A stretch of DNA of 64,000 nucleotides from Pseudoalteromonas sp. MSK9-3 (GTDB lineage Bacteria > Pseudomonadota > Gammaproteobacteria > Enterobacterales > Alteromonadaceae): positions 1 to 64,000 of the forward strand of contig NZ_MIET01000032.1 in NCBI RefSeq assembly GCF_003590335.1, in the 5' to 3' direction. The notes beneath the pieces were generated by a model that saw only the letters and a program-made list of their open reading frames with translations, ran no database searches and had not been told where the DNA came from. The position numbers and the translations under genes were made by a program. This document shows, piece after piece, positions 34,310-43,394 of the stretch; position 1 is the stretch's first letter; each line of letters opens with the position of its first letter.

Positions 34310-36448
34310 TTAGAACTTATAAGATGCTGAAAGCAGTACCTTACGTGGCTCACCCGGCTGAACCCACATTTGCGTATATGAGTTAGTATAGTGTGTACGG
34401 TCAAACGCATTATGTACTTGCGCTTTTACGGTCCACTCTTTATTTACTTCATACTTAGCAAACAAGTTAAATACCACATACGACGGCAAGTAAAAATCAC
34501 TGCCGCGTTGACCTAAACGCTCATCAACATACTGGAAACCCAAACCTGCTGATAGGTCATTACCATACACGGTGTAATGTTGACTCAGTTGTAAACTCGC
34601 TGAATGCTCAGGAATATTCAGTAACTCATCACCCGCTTCAATACCCACATAAAGGCCAGTATCTAACGCGTCCTTTTCAACTTGGGCATCTAAGTAAGTA
34701 TATGAAAAACGAATTTCAGCATCCGCAGGTAACTGGCCGGCAATATCTAATTCAATACCACGGCTACTTGCTTCACCAATCGCAGTTTCAAATCCTAAGT
34801 TTTGCATATCAGCCACAATAATATTGGTCTGCTCACTATCAAAATAAGCAAGAGTAATATCTAATGCGTTATCTAATAATGACCACTTAGTACCAAGTTC
34901 AATAGACTCAGTTTGATTCGGCTCAAAGCCATTACCTTGATAGTCAGCACCAAAGTTTAAGCGGTATCCTTCACCATACGTTGAATATAAAGAAAAGTTA
35001 TCAGTGAACTGATAGACCAAACCTAACTGCGGGCTAAAGTGTTGCTCAGACTGATCTAAGGTAATATTACGCACTTTGTCATTCGTTGTTTGCTTTAACC
35101 AATCAAAACGGCCACCAATACGTATTTGTAACGCATCGGTCAGTGCAATTTGGTCTTGAATATACAAACCTGTTGCTGATTGGTTTTGCTGACGTACAAT
35201 CACCGGCATTGGCGTTGGCGGTGTATGCAACCCATATACAGGGTTATGAACATTCAGTGCGTACAACTGCGCATCAGTTGGATTAGTGCTAAGTTTAGGT
35301 GCACGTGCTACGCGGTAATCTCTGTCAAACTCAAATCGGTCATAGTCCACACCCGCAATAATATTATGCTTAAAGCCACCTGCTTCAATATCACCTGCGA
35401 TTTCAAAGCGCGCTACATATTGGTCTGTATCATAGGCCCTTTCTCTGTGCTGACGAGTCAATGTTTGACCATCATAGAACAGCTTTTGACGTGAAGGCGA
35501 CATATCGGCATCACTTGATAGACTGTCTAATTCAGTTTGCCTAAAGGCCACAGCAGAACTCAACTGCCATACCGAATTTAGGTCATATAGCCATTGTAAT
35601 TGATGTCCGTGAACCATCGTCGTGGTAGGGCCATCACCTGGTTCACCTAAAAAGCGCTCAATAGGCATAAAGTCAAAGTTACCACCGGGTGCAATAACGC
35701 CTCGGTCAAATGGGATCTCTTGCTCGGCATATTCTAATTCATATGTCCAAGTAGAGCGGTCACTCTGATCGAACAAAAATGAGGCAGTAACACCTTGTTT
35801 TTGCGTTTCTATGGTGTCTCTAAAGCTATCTTCTTGCTGATAAAAACCAATAAAACGACCCGCTAAGTTATCAGCTAGAACCGTATTCACATCGGCTTCT
35901 ACGCGCTGATGCTTGCGACTACCTAAGGTTAATTCTAATTCACTTGATGACTCAAAAGTTGGCTTTTTAGTTACCAGATTAATTGACCCACCCGGCTCAC
36001 CACGGCCAAATAACGCCGCTTTTGGCCCTTTGAGTATTTCAACACGTTCGATGCCAGATGCATCTCTTGGCCCAGAAAAACCACGGCCAGCATTAAAGCC
36101 ATTCACTAAATAGCCGCTGGGTACATTCTCATCACCAAAAAAACCGCGAATGGCGAAGCTATCCCACAGCCCTCCTAAACTATTTTGACGGCTTACTGAT
36201 GCCGATAAATCTAGAACCTGTGTTAATCCAGTCAAACCGGTATTTTCAATTAGGTCAGCGTCAAGTTCGAGAATCGCTTCTGGAGATTGTAAATGAGTAA
36301 AATCGCCACGGTAAGCTTGACGCTCACCGGTTACTTCTATTTTCTCTACGTCTGAGTCTTGAGAGTTTTGAGCTGCGTGAGAAGAAAAAGCCGCAGCCAA
36401 TGAAAGAGATAATACGCTTAAACGACAAGCATAAACTAAGGGTGTCAT
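34310..36448 (-). CDS. TonB-dependent siderophore/metallophore receptor
   Basis: 712 residues from the ATG at 36448, which has AAAGGA six bases upstream; an in-frame TTG six bases earlier is less likely. Signal peptide ends near SHA-AQ. The plug domain is complete (SFAIRGFFGDENVPSGYLVNGF, IERVEILKGPKAALFGRGEPGGSINLVTKKP in two parts), followed by a 22-stranded barrel with YQFTDNFSLYSTYGEGYR and the C-terminal aromatic SASYKF. The subgroup resembles FhuE/FpvA/CntO-type siderophore receptors. A weaker copy of the Zur-like palindrome lies upstream. It is the natural uptake receptor for the metal complex made by the neighbouring synthase. Confidence 0.86.
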   Translation of the reverse strand: MTPLVYACRLSVLSLSLAAAFSSHAAQNSQDSDVEKIEVTGERQAYRGDFTHLQSPEAILELDADLIENTGLTGLTQVLDLSASVSRQNSLGGLWDSFAIRGFFGDENVPSGYLVNGFNAGRGFSGPRDASGIERVEILKGPKAALFGRGEPGGSINLVTKKPTFESSSELELTLGSRKHQRVEADVNTVLADNLAGRFIGFYQQEDSFRDTIETQKQGVTASFLFDQSDRSTWTYELEYAEQEIPFDRGVIAPGGNFDFMPIERFLGEPGDGPTTTMVHGHQLQWLYDLNSVWQLSSAVAFRQTELDSLSSDADMSPSRQKLFYDGQTLTRQHRERAYDTDQYVARFEIAGDIEAGGFKHNIIAGVDYDRFEFDRDYRVARAPKLSTNPTDAQLYALNVHNPVYGLHTPPTPMPVIVRQQNQSATGLYIQDQIALTDALQIRIGGRFDWLKQTTNDKVRNITLDQSEQHFSPQLGLVYQFTDNFSLYSTYGEGYRLNFGADYQGNGFEPNQTESIELGTKWSLLDNALDITLAYFDSEQTNIIVADMQNLGFETAIGEASSRGIELDIAGQLPADAEIRFSYTYLDAQVEKDALDTGLYVGIEAGDELLNIPEHSASLQLSQHYTVYGNDLSAGLGFQYVDERLGQRGSDFYLPSYVVFNLFAKYEVNKEWTVKAQVHNAFDRTHYTNSYTQMWVQPGEPRKVLLSASYKF

Positions 36449-36466
36449 TATCAATCCTTTATATTT

Positions 36467-36484
36467 GATATGTTATAACGTTTT
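36467..36484. promoter_or_regulatory. Weak Zur-like operator, site 3 (upstream of the TonB receptor)
   Basis: Contains the GTTATAAC core. The left half GATATGTTA matches 8 of 9 positions of the consensus half; the right half only 5 of 9. It lies 19 bases upstream of the chosen receptor start, in a position where a repressor would block transcription or initiation. Weaker than the other two sites, so the call is tentative. The remaining intergenic DNA to 36811 (about 330 bases) shows nothing else I can name. Confidence 0.45.
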
Positions 36485-36811
36485 GGGTACTTTACCATGA
36501 GTATGAGAAGCTGTTAAGAATTAATCCGCTTTACTGAATAAATCACAAACCACCTGAAATAAAATAAATATTTGACAATGTCAGATGCTAGACCTGCTCA
36601 ATTGGCGACATTTCGGTTACGTTGTCACCTTTTACGATCGCCACAAAAACCTCTCGATACTGCACCTCACCCTTCTAGAATAAAAAGATATGCAATAATG
36701 AACAGCTCGCTTCAACCAAAATAAAGCCGTGTTACTCAACATAAACCGATGTAACTCAAGCATTTGTGCTAAACTATAAGAGACATTTAACTCAGGAGGC
36801 AGTTACCAAGA

Positions 36812-38182
36812 GTGAGTAGAGCAAAGCTAAGCCAAGATGAAAATCTATCCTTCAAGATCAACTATCAACTTCTTCCTAAAGAAACCAATCAGCTCGACCT
36901 GTATTTTTCAATCCCGACAGACATGGGGATCAATGCAAATACACTTAATGAAGTTGATTTCTTTAACGCCAATATAAAGTCGCACAGTGCCTATTACTCT
37001 GAGCAGCTGCATTTACCCTTGGTTCAAAGTCGCTTTATTAGCCAAACCAAACGAGAAAAAACCGGCTACCGACTTAACCTAAACCTATTTTGCTACCAGC
37101 TCAGGATCGCGCTTGATGCCGACGTAAAAGCCACACTGCAACTTAAAGAACCCGACGAGTTCTTCCCCGCAGCAGCATTATTAGTAGAACAAACGGAGCG
37201 CTTGCTGAAAAATTTAAGGCGCTACACGCCGCCTGATAACAAGCTCAAATCCTACTTTCAAAATGCCGACAACTACCTGAGCTGGCATACCGAGCAAACA
37301 TTCTTAAAGTTACTATCGAGAGGTCCTAAATCGAGTGAATTTAGTGATGAACGCGCAGCGCTGATTGATTTTTGTCAGCAAGAAAGTCAATATCGCACTG
37401 GGCAAACATATAACTCGCAAGTGACATTAGACGACCCAAATCGCATCACCAATAAAATGAAGCTACTCGAACGGCTGATTGAGTATGGGGTGGTATTTAA
37501 TAAACAAACCACTGATCTAACCTTAAATTTAAAACGATTAGTTAAAGGGCTCGTAACCGGTGTGATCATGGCGTTTGTCATGTTTATTGTGCTTAATGCC
37601 CGATCTAATTTTCAAGAAATCACCGTTGCCCTTATCGCCCTACTGGGGGTTATTTACGGGTTAAGAGAAACATTCAAAGAAGACTTAACCCAATGGGCGT
37701 GGCGTAGGATCCAGCGAAAACGCCCTAAATGGCGTAATAAGTTTAAAAACTCAGTAAACGACGATATCGTCTGTACACAAACCATTTGGCTTGAACACAT
37801 TCGTAAAAAAGACGTCCCCCCTGATGTAAATAAATTACTTAAGCAACGCAGGCAGCAAAATAAGCAAGCGGCGCATTTAATGCACTTTAGTAGTAAAAAT
37901 CAGGTTCATGTTAGTGAGTTTTTACCCGGTTATGATGAAGTACAGCAGCGTATTACTTTTAACATGGCTTCATTTGTTCGCTACCTTAAAAAAGGGGCTG
38001 GAAAGCTCTATGCTTTGGAAGGCCAAAAAATATCAAAAAAATCGGTAGAACGGCGCTATCAAATTAACCTTGTACTGCGTTTTTCAACCGATCACAGTAC
38101 ACAAATAGAACGCTACAAACTGACTATGAACCGTTCTGAAATTGTTGCGATAGAGCTGATGGATGAGGCTGCTGCAGAGTAA
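36812..38182 (+). CDS. Membrane protein of unknown function
   Basis: 456 residues from a GTG start; AGGAGG lies 12 bases upstream, which is long but is the only clear site. Two adjacent hydrophobic segments at about 246-262 and 268-284 (VKGLVTGVIMAFVMFIVL, ITVALIALLGVIYGL) form a hairpin in an otherwise soluble, charged protein. The C-terminal part after 290 is rich in Lys/Arg (RRIQRKRPKWRNK). No domain is recognised. Single gene with no clear partner. Confidence 0.6.
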   Translation: MSRAKLSQDENLSFKINYQLLPKETNQLDLYFSIPTDMGINANTLNEVDFFNANIKSHSAYYSEQLHLPLVQSRFISQTKREKTGYRLNLNLFCYQLRIALDADVKATLQLKEPDEFFPAAALLVEQTERLLKNLRRYTPPDNKLKSYFQNADNYLSWHTEQTFLKLLSRGPKSSEFSDERAALIDFCQQESQYRTGQTYNSQVTLDDPNRITNKMKLLERLIEYGVVFNKQTTDLTLNLKRLVKGLVTGVIMAFVMFIVLNARSNFQEITVALIALLGVIYGLRETFKEDLTQWAWRRIQRKRPKWRNKFKNSVNDDIVCTQTIWLEHIRKKDVPPDVNKLLKQRRQQNKQAAHLMHFSSKNQVHVSEFLPGYDEVQQRITFNMASFVRYLKKGAGKLYALEGQKISKKSVERRYQINLVLRFSTDHSTQIERYKLTMNRSEIVAIELMDEAAAE

Positions 38183-38442
38183 TAGATAAAAGAGTCAGTC
38201 ACGTGACACACAGACAAGCATCGCTTAGTGCCAAAACCCTCGGACTGACTCGCTGAAAATCGCTGGAAAAAAGTCACCGTTTAAAGCTGGTAAGCGGGTA
38301 AAGTAATCACCTCTATAAGATAAATATAATGTACCCGCCCTGTTAAGTCACACTTAAAACACTTGATCGCAACCTTTAATTAACATACATTTGTTGTGTT
38401 TTGTTCAAAAACACAACAACTAAAATTAAAGGATAATAACTT

Positions 38443-40329
38443 ATGATACCGTGTAAAGTTCGTAAGGCCGTGCTTCCTGCATGTGCATTACTTTTGTCAT
38501 CAGCGACTTTTGCTGGTGTATTAGACGCTTCAGCGCAAAAAACAGACATTGCTAAAATTGTCTCTCATCAGCTCTCGCTTAATGCGGGGCACGCTGGGAT
38601 CACCACCCAAGATGTTAAAGAGCATATTATTAATCACCCGGATGCACAGTTTATTAAAATAAACTTTGCTCAGTTGTCGTTACCTGAAGGCGCATACATT
38701 GAAGTCAGCAATTTAGAAGGCACAGAAAGCTATCGTTATGACCACAATGACAGCGATGTCAAAGCATCAATGTCGGTATCATCCGATACAGTAAAAGTAA
38801 CTTTGGTTTCGCCTAACTCAGTACTGTGGGACGAAAATCATGGCGTTGAAATACAAGATTTCTATGCCGGCTTCTCTGATTTTGAATTGGCTGAACGCGC
38901 CGCTATATTTGAAAGTGGTGATATTCAGCCTAACTCAACTTGCGGTGTTAACGAGCGCCAAGACGTCGCCTGTTGGGAAACATCTCACCCTGTGGAACAT
39001 GAGCGTAGTCGCCCAGTTGCACGCCTGCTAATTGGGGGCCGCAGCCTCTGTACAGCATGGCGTGTTGGTGCCGACAACCATATGTTTACCAACAATCACT
39101 GCTTTAGTAGTGCAGCAGATACCAAAAATGTCGAAGTGTGGTTTAACTATCAGCGCACAGGCTGTGGTACTGGCACAACCAATAGCACAGTAAAAGTAAA
39201 CGGCGACCAGCTTTTGGCCACCGATTATGCGCTAGATTACACCTTATTTACTGTGCAAGAATTTGAAAAAATTAAACAGTTTGGCCACTTTGGGCTAGAT
39301 GCTAACGCACAGATTCAAGGTGAGCGTATCTTCATCCCTCAGCATGGTGCAGGTAACCCGAAAGAGTTAGCAATTGAAAGTGACTTGAACTCAAATGGGC
39401 TGTGTCAGATTGACCAAACCGTCACAGCGGGTCGTGGCAGTAATACCGACATGGGTTATAAATGTGACACCACAGGTGGCTCTTCAGGTTCACCTGTACT
39501 CTCAGCAAAAAATAACAATGTAATTGCATTACACCATTATGGTAATAGCACGCAGTGTACAACTAAATTAAACCGCGGCACACGCATTGAGTTAATTTGG
39601 CCAAAAGTAGCCACCCATTTTGGTGGTGTGTTACCAGTAGGAGATAATGGTAACACAGGCAATAACCCGCCAGTTGCTCAGATTACGACACAGTGTACCG
39701 AATTAACCTGTCGCTTTGATTCAAGTGGCTCGTCTGACTCTGACGGTAATATTGTCGCGACTGCGTGGAATTTTGGTGATGGTACAACAAGTACGACTGC
39801 TGGTTTAGTCACACATACCTATCAGCAAGCAGGGAAATATAATGTCTCGCTGGTCGTTACAGATAACGACAACGCGCAAGACAGTGCCGTAGTTGAAGTG
39901 ACAGTCACGGCAACTGGTAACCAAGCCCCTGTTGCTGACTTCACGTATTCAGCTAATGGTCTGGCAGTAAACTTTACCGATGCTTCAACAGATGACTCAG
40001 GCGTAATCGGGTATTTATGGGCGTTTGGTGATGGCAATAGCAGCCAAATGCAAAACCCATCTCATGCTTACGTTGCAGCAGGTACTTACCCTGTCACACT
40101 CACAGTGACCGATGCACAAGGTGAACAATCCACTAAATCAAGTTCAGTCGTCATTTCGGATAGCAACTGTAATGTTGGCGCATGGGATAGTTCAACTGTT
40201 TACCTCACCGGTGATCAAGCGTCTCAAAATGGCAGTGTTTATGAAGCGAAATGGTGGACACAAGCTCAGTCTCCAGCGGATTACTCATCTACATGGGCAG
40301 TTTGGAAGTGGTTAAGAAACTGTAATTAA
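38443..40329 (+). CDS. Secreted trypsin-like serine protease with two PKD domains and a chitin-binding domain
   Basis: 628 residues. Sec signal peptide (about 1-24, cleavage near TFA). A propeptide region is followed by an S1-type catalytic domain: TAWRVG...TNNHCF for the histidine, DYALDYTLF for the aspartate and TTGGSSGSPVL for the serine. Then two PKD domains (about 410-490 and 495-570; WNFGDG and WAFGDG signatures) and a C-terminal CBM5/12 chitin-binding domain (VYLTGDQASQNGSVYEAKWW ... WKWLRNC). It probably digests protein associated with chitin. Its last about 300 bases, including the terminator, are duplicated at 42815-43121. Confidence 0.88.
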   Translation: MIPCKVRKAVLPACALLLSSATFAGVLDASAQKTDIAKIVSHQLSLNAGHAGITTQDVKEHIINHPDAQFIKINFAQLSLPEGAYIEVSNLEGTESYRYDHNDSDVKASMSVSSDTVKVTLVSPNSVLWDENHGVEIQDFYAGFSDFELAERAAIFESGDIQPNSTCGVNERQDVACWETSHPVEHERSRPVARLLIGGRSLCTAWRVGADNHMFTNNHCFSSAADTKNVEVWFNYQRTGCGTGTTNSTVKVNGDQLLATDYALDYTLFTVQEFEKIKQFGHFGLDANAQIQGERIFIPQHGAGNPKELAIESDLNSNGLCQIDQTVTAGRGSNTDMGYKCDTTGGSSGSPVLSAKNNNVIALHHYGNSTQCTTKLNRGTRIELIWPKVATHFGGVLPVGDNGNTGNNPPVAQITTQCTELTCRFDSSGSSDSDGNIVATAWNFGDGTTSTTAGLVTHTYQQAGKYNVSLVVTDNDNAQDSAVVEVTVTATGNQAPVADFTYSANGLAVNFTDASTDDSGVIGYLWAFGDGNSSQMQNPSHAYVAAGTYPVTLTVTDAQGEQSTKSSSVVISDSNCNVGAWDSSTVYLTGDQASQNGSVYEAKWWTQAQSPADYSSTWAVWKWLRNCN

Positions 40330-40385
40330 GCGATCTAAACCAATCCGTTTGAACCAAGTTAAGGTACTAACCTTAACTTGGTTCA
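40063..40385 (+). repeat. Long direct repeat, copy 1: protease 3' end plus terminator
   Basis: The intact copy, covering the end of the second PKD domain, the chitin-binding domain, the stop and the terminator hairpin. It aligns with 42815-43121 with one 16-base deletion in the other copy and only about eight substitutions. The copies flank the heptamer tract and the LRR lipoprotein gene. Confidence 0.85.
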
Positions 40386-40390
40386 ATTTT
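40349..40390 (+). terminator. Terminator of the secreted protease
   Basis: 17-bp perfect stem TTGAACCAAGTTAAGGT / ACCTTAACTTGGTTCAA with a 4-base loop and a TTTT tail, 19 bases after the stop codon. The same hairpin recurs at 43085-43121 in the duplicated segment. Confidence 0.88.
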
Positions 40391-40482
40391 GTTATTCTTT
40401 TATTTCTCGAATAGATGTCGCGGTTAGTGGCTAGATATAAAAAAGAGTACAAGTCGATGGCTTCATAGCATGATATTAGCCA

Positions 40483-40580
40483 TTCATCGTTCATCGTTCA
40501 TCGTTCATCGTTCATCGTTCATCGTTCATCGTTCATCGTTCATCGTTCATCGTTCATCGTTCATCGTTCATCGTTCATCG
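40483..40580. repeat. Tandem heptamer repeat, 14 exact copies of TTCATCG
   Basis: Fourteen uninterrupted 7-base units between the protease terminator and the LRR lipoprotein gene. No spacers, so not a CRISPR. Such tracts change copy number by slipped-strand mispairing. It lies more than 280 bases upstream of the next gene, in the approximately 535-base gap 40330-40864, where no gene is seen. Confidence 0.95.
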
Positions 40581-40903
40581 TAAGAAAATAGCCTCTAGCA
40601 AAACAGCAAGCACTTATTTATTTAAGTGAATGAGATTGTTTAATAATGCAAAAATCAAACCCGCGCCCCAAAAAACAGTAAGATCTGCGGTCTTTCTGCC
40701 TTTAATAAAGAACGAAAAGCAGTCAAAGTGAAGATGTAGCACTTTATCTTTTCTAGACTTGGGGTATTTAATTCATATTTTATCTAAAACCTTCGCTTTA
40801 TATAATGGTAAAAACTATATAGTCAGCCATCTCTAAATTGTAAACCTAAAAAAAAATCAGTACCATGTCCCCATTAAAAATACTACACATCAACAAAAAG
40901 AAA

Positions 40904-42658
40904 ATGCGACATAAAATAAACATCTTTATAGCCTTGTTACTTTGTAGCACATTTATTGGTTGTGGCGGGGGATCTGGTGAGGGTACTCACGTAAATTCAG
41001 ATGCTAACACTAGTTTGAACACAATTGACGGCTCAGTAATAAAAGATACGACAGCACCAAACATTACTATTACTGGGGAAAATCCAGTCACTATAGACTT
41101 TGGCACAAAATATAACGATGCAGGTGCTATAGCTACAGACTCAAATGATGGCGCTGTCTTTGTCACAGTTACAAACAATGTTAACGTAAACAAGGTTGGT
41201 GAATACTCCATCGAATACACAGCCCAAGATAAAACAGGGAATACTGCAACGGCGGCTAGACAGGTCATAGTTAAAGATATCACACCACCAGCCATCTCTA
41301 TTTTAGGTGCTAACCCAACTATAGTTGAGGGGGGCAGAAAATATATCGACGAAGGAGCAACGGCCACCGATCTAAAAGATGGTGCCATCTCTGTTACAAC
41401 ACAAAGCGATGTCAACATGCTATTAATTGGCGAGTACTCTGTTCATTACACGGCTTCAGACACATTGGGTAATACCAGTACAGACACAAGAACCGTAATA
41501 GTCCAAGACTCAAAGCCACCACAAATTACACTTCTCGGTGACGATCCATTAACCATAAAATACGGCTTTGAGTATATTGAGCCTGGTATAATCGCAGTGG
41601 ATGTCTTGGATGGAGAAGTGCCTGTTACCACAACTAGCAACTTAAACATAGAAGTAGCGGGTGATTATTCAGTAGAGTACACAGCAACAGACGCCCAAGG
41701 TAATATTGCAATCGCTTCGAGAACAATTACAGTGGTCGAAACCTATCTAACAAGTATCATTAAAGACAAAAACTTATTGAATTGCTTACTTGAGCAAGAC
41801 TTAACGTATGCATCTCAAGTGACAGAGGTGATTTGTAGAGATAGAAGAATTCAAAGCACATTAGGTATTGAATACCTCCGGAATATGACAAAACTGGACC
41901 TTGGTAACGCAGACTATTATGAATCTTTGGTCGACATCAATAAGTTTTCGCCGGGAGAATATGATCGTTCTAAGTTCAACTCAATCACAGCGATAGACTT
42001 AACAAAAAACGCAAAGCTTGAATATCTTGATCTACAATATAATAATTTTGGACTATCAAAACAAAGCCTGGATTTAAGGAAGAACACGAACCTAACGTAT
42101 CTGAATTTAGCTCTTAATAATATTTCTCATATCGATATATCCAATAACACCAATCTAGAAAAGCTTGATTTGGCAGCAAACAACTTTACAGCGGTTGACG
42201 TAAGTAAAAATACACAGCTTGTGGAGCTTAGTTTATCCTTTAATCAATTAACTGATTTAGACATTACGAGCAATATACACCTTACGGGGCTTGATATAAG
42301 TTACAATAGTTTAAATGAGGCAGATTTAATTCATAACCAAAATATCGAAACAATATTATGCTCGCGTAATAACTTTACCAACATTGAAGTAAAGCATCTA
42401 ATCGATCTAAAGGCGCTTTACTGCTCATCCAATCAATTGACTAGTATTGATGTAAGTGACAACTTAATGCTTGAAAACGTTGTACTCGATGATAATAAAC
42501 TAGCGGAACTGGACCTAAGCAATAATGTTGCACTAAGAGTTTTATCTTTATTTTTAAATCCTTTAAAATCGATTGATTTAACTAAAAACATTCAGCTTGA
42601 ACGTCTGTTCCTAGATTCTGACGTTATATGCTATGGTGAAAAATGCGAGCTTAAATAG
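40904..42658 (+). CDS. Surface lipoprotein with Ig-like repeats and leucine-rich repeats
   Basis: 584 residues from the ATG at 40904, chosen because it gives a compact lipoprotein signal (MRHKINIFIALLLCSTF, lipobox FIGC) and is preceded by an A/G-rich stretch; an in-frame ATG at 40865 has no Shine-Dalgarno. After a Gly/Ser linker come three bacterial Ig-like domains of the DUF5011 type (each with DTTAPNITI/PPAISILG openings and GEYSIEYTAQDKTGN/GEYSVHYTASDTLGN ends). They are followed by a leucine-rich-repeat domain of about 11 units (LDLQYNNFG, LNLALNNISHIDISNNTNL, LDLAANNFTAVDVSKNTQL in the bacterial LRR style). Probably a surface adhesion or binding protein. Bracketed by direct repeats of the protease 3' end. 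Confidence 0.78.
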   Translation: MRHKINIFIALLLCSTFIGCGGGSGEGTHVNSDANTSLNTIDGSVIKDTTAPNITITGENPVTIDFGTKYNDAGAIATDSNDGAVFVTVTNNVNVNKVGEYSIEYTAQDKTGNTATAARQVIVKDITPPAISILGANPTIVEGGRKYIDEGATATDLKDGAISVTTQSDVNMLLIGEYSVHYTASDTLGNTSTDTRTVIVQDSKPPQITLLGDDPLTIKYGFEYIEPGIIAVDVLDGEVPVTTTSNLNIEVAGDYSVEYTATDAQGNIAIASRTITVVETYLTSIIKDKNLLNCLLEQDLTYASQVTEVICRDRRIQSTLGIEYLRNMTKLDLGNADYYESLVDINKFSPGEYDRSKFNSITAIDLTKNAKLEYLDLQYNNFGLSKQSLDLRKNTNLTYLNLALNNISHIDISNNTNLEKLDLAANNFTAVDVSKNTQLVELSLSFNQLTDLDITSNIHLTGLDISYNSLNEADLIHNQNIETILCSRNNFTNIEVKHLIDLKALYCSSNQLTSIDVSDNLMLENVVLDDNKLAELDLSNNVALRVLSLFLNPLKSIDLTKNIQLERLFLDSDVICYGEKCELK

Positions 42659-42814
42659 TCATTTACATGGTTTGTTAACACCCGATGGTGCTAGCAAACC
42701 AATAACGCTACTCAAAGCACTTTGTTTTAGTAAATAGTAATTGTCTGAAACAGGCACTCTACGACTCAACATACCTAGAATCAGTGAAAAGTCAGTAAAA
42801 TGTTATGTTTACAA

Positions 42815-43065
42815 CATGCCGACGTTATAGCAGGTACTTACCCTGTCACACTCACAGTGACCAATCTACTAAATCAAGTTCAGTCGTCATTTCGGATAGC
42901 AACTGTAATGTTGGCGCATGGGATAGTTCAACTGTTTACCTCAAAGGCGACCAAGCGTCTCAAAATGGCAGTGTTTATGAAGCGAAATGGTGGACACAAG
43001 CTCAGTCTCCAGCGGATTACTCATCTACATGGGCGGTTTGGAAGTGGTTAAGAAACTGTAATTAA
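42815..43065 (+). pseudogene. Broken copy of the protease C-terminus (PKD end and chitin-binding domain)
   Basis: Nearly identical to 40063-40329, but lacking 16 bases (those at 40111-40126 in the intact copy), which shifts the frame between the PKD remnant and the chitin-binding domain. There is no signal peptide, catalytic domain or ribosome binding site. The chitin-binding part alone remains in frame to the normal stop. Differences such as VYLKGD for VYLTGD show some drift since duplication. Confidence 0.85.
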
Positions 43066-43084
43066 GCGATCTAAACCAATCCGT

Positions 43085-43121
43085 TTGAACCAAGTTAAGG
43101 TACTAACCTTAACTTGGTTCA
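43085..43121 (+). terminator. Duplicated terminator hairpin
   Basis: Same stem as at 40349-40385 (GAACCAAGTTAAGGT / ACCTTAACTTGGTTC, 4-base loop), but the T-tail is replaced by ATACAG. It now lies downstream of the LRR lipoprotein and the broken protease copy and may serve the lipoprotein gene. The 273 bases from here to 43394 hold nothing recognisable. Confidence 0.7.
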
Positions 43122-43394
43122 TACAGTGTATTCTTGGGTAATTTAACTAGGCATCTATATCAGCAATAAAATGGCTCTCGGTGAGTACTCATCACAAACA
43201 AGTAACTCTTTATACATAGACCCTGACCTTCGTCAAGGAGACGGCCACAGCATGTCGCTTTATCAGCTCAGGAAAATAGTCACCCTCTTCCCTACTTTAG
43301 CGGCCACTAAATGTTATTTGGTGTGGCTAAAAGTTAAGGCCTCTGCACTAACCGACTCAACTTGGAGGTCGTCACCGCAGAAGCCATACTTCCT

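Noticed and set aside
40483..40580. CRISPR array
   Set aside because: The repeat unit is 7 bases with no spacers and no cas genes are present; it is a simple tandem repeat.
42800..43065. Small chitin-binding protein gene
   Set aside because: It is a frame-shifted copy of the protease 3' end without signal peptide or ribosome binding site; the apparent starts lie in sequence unrelated to any gene.
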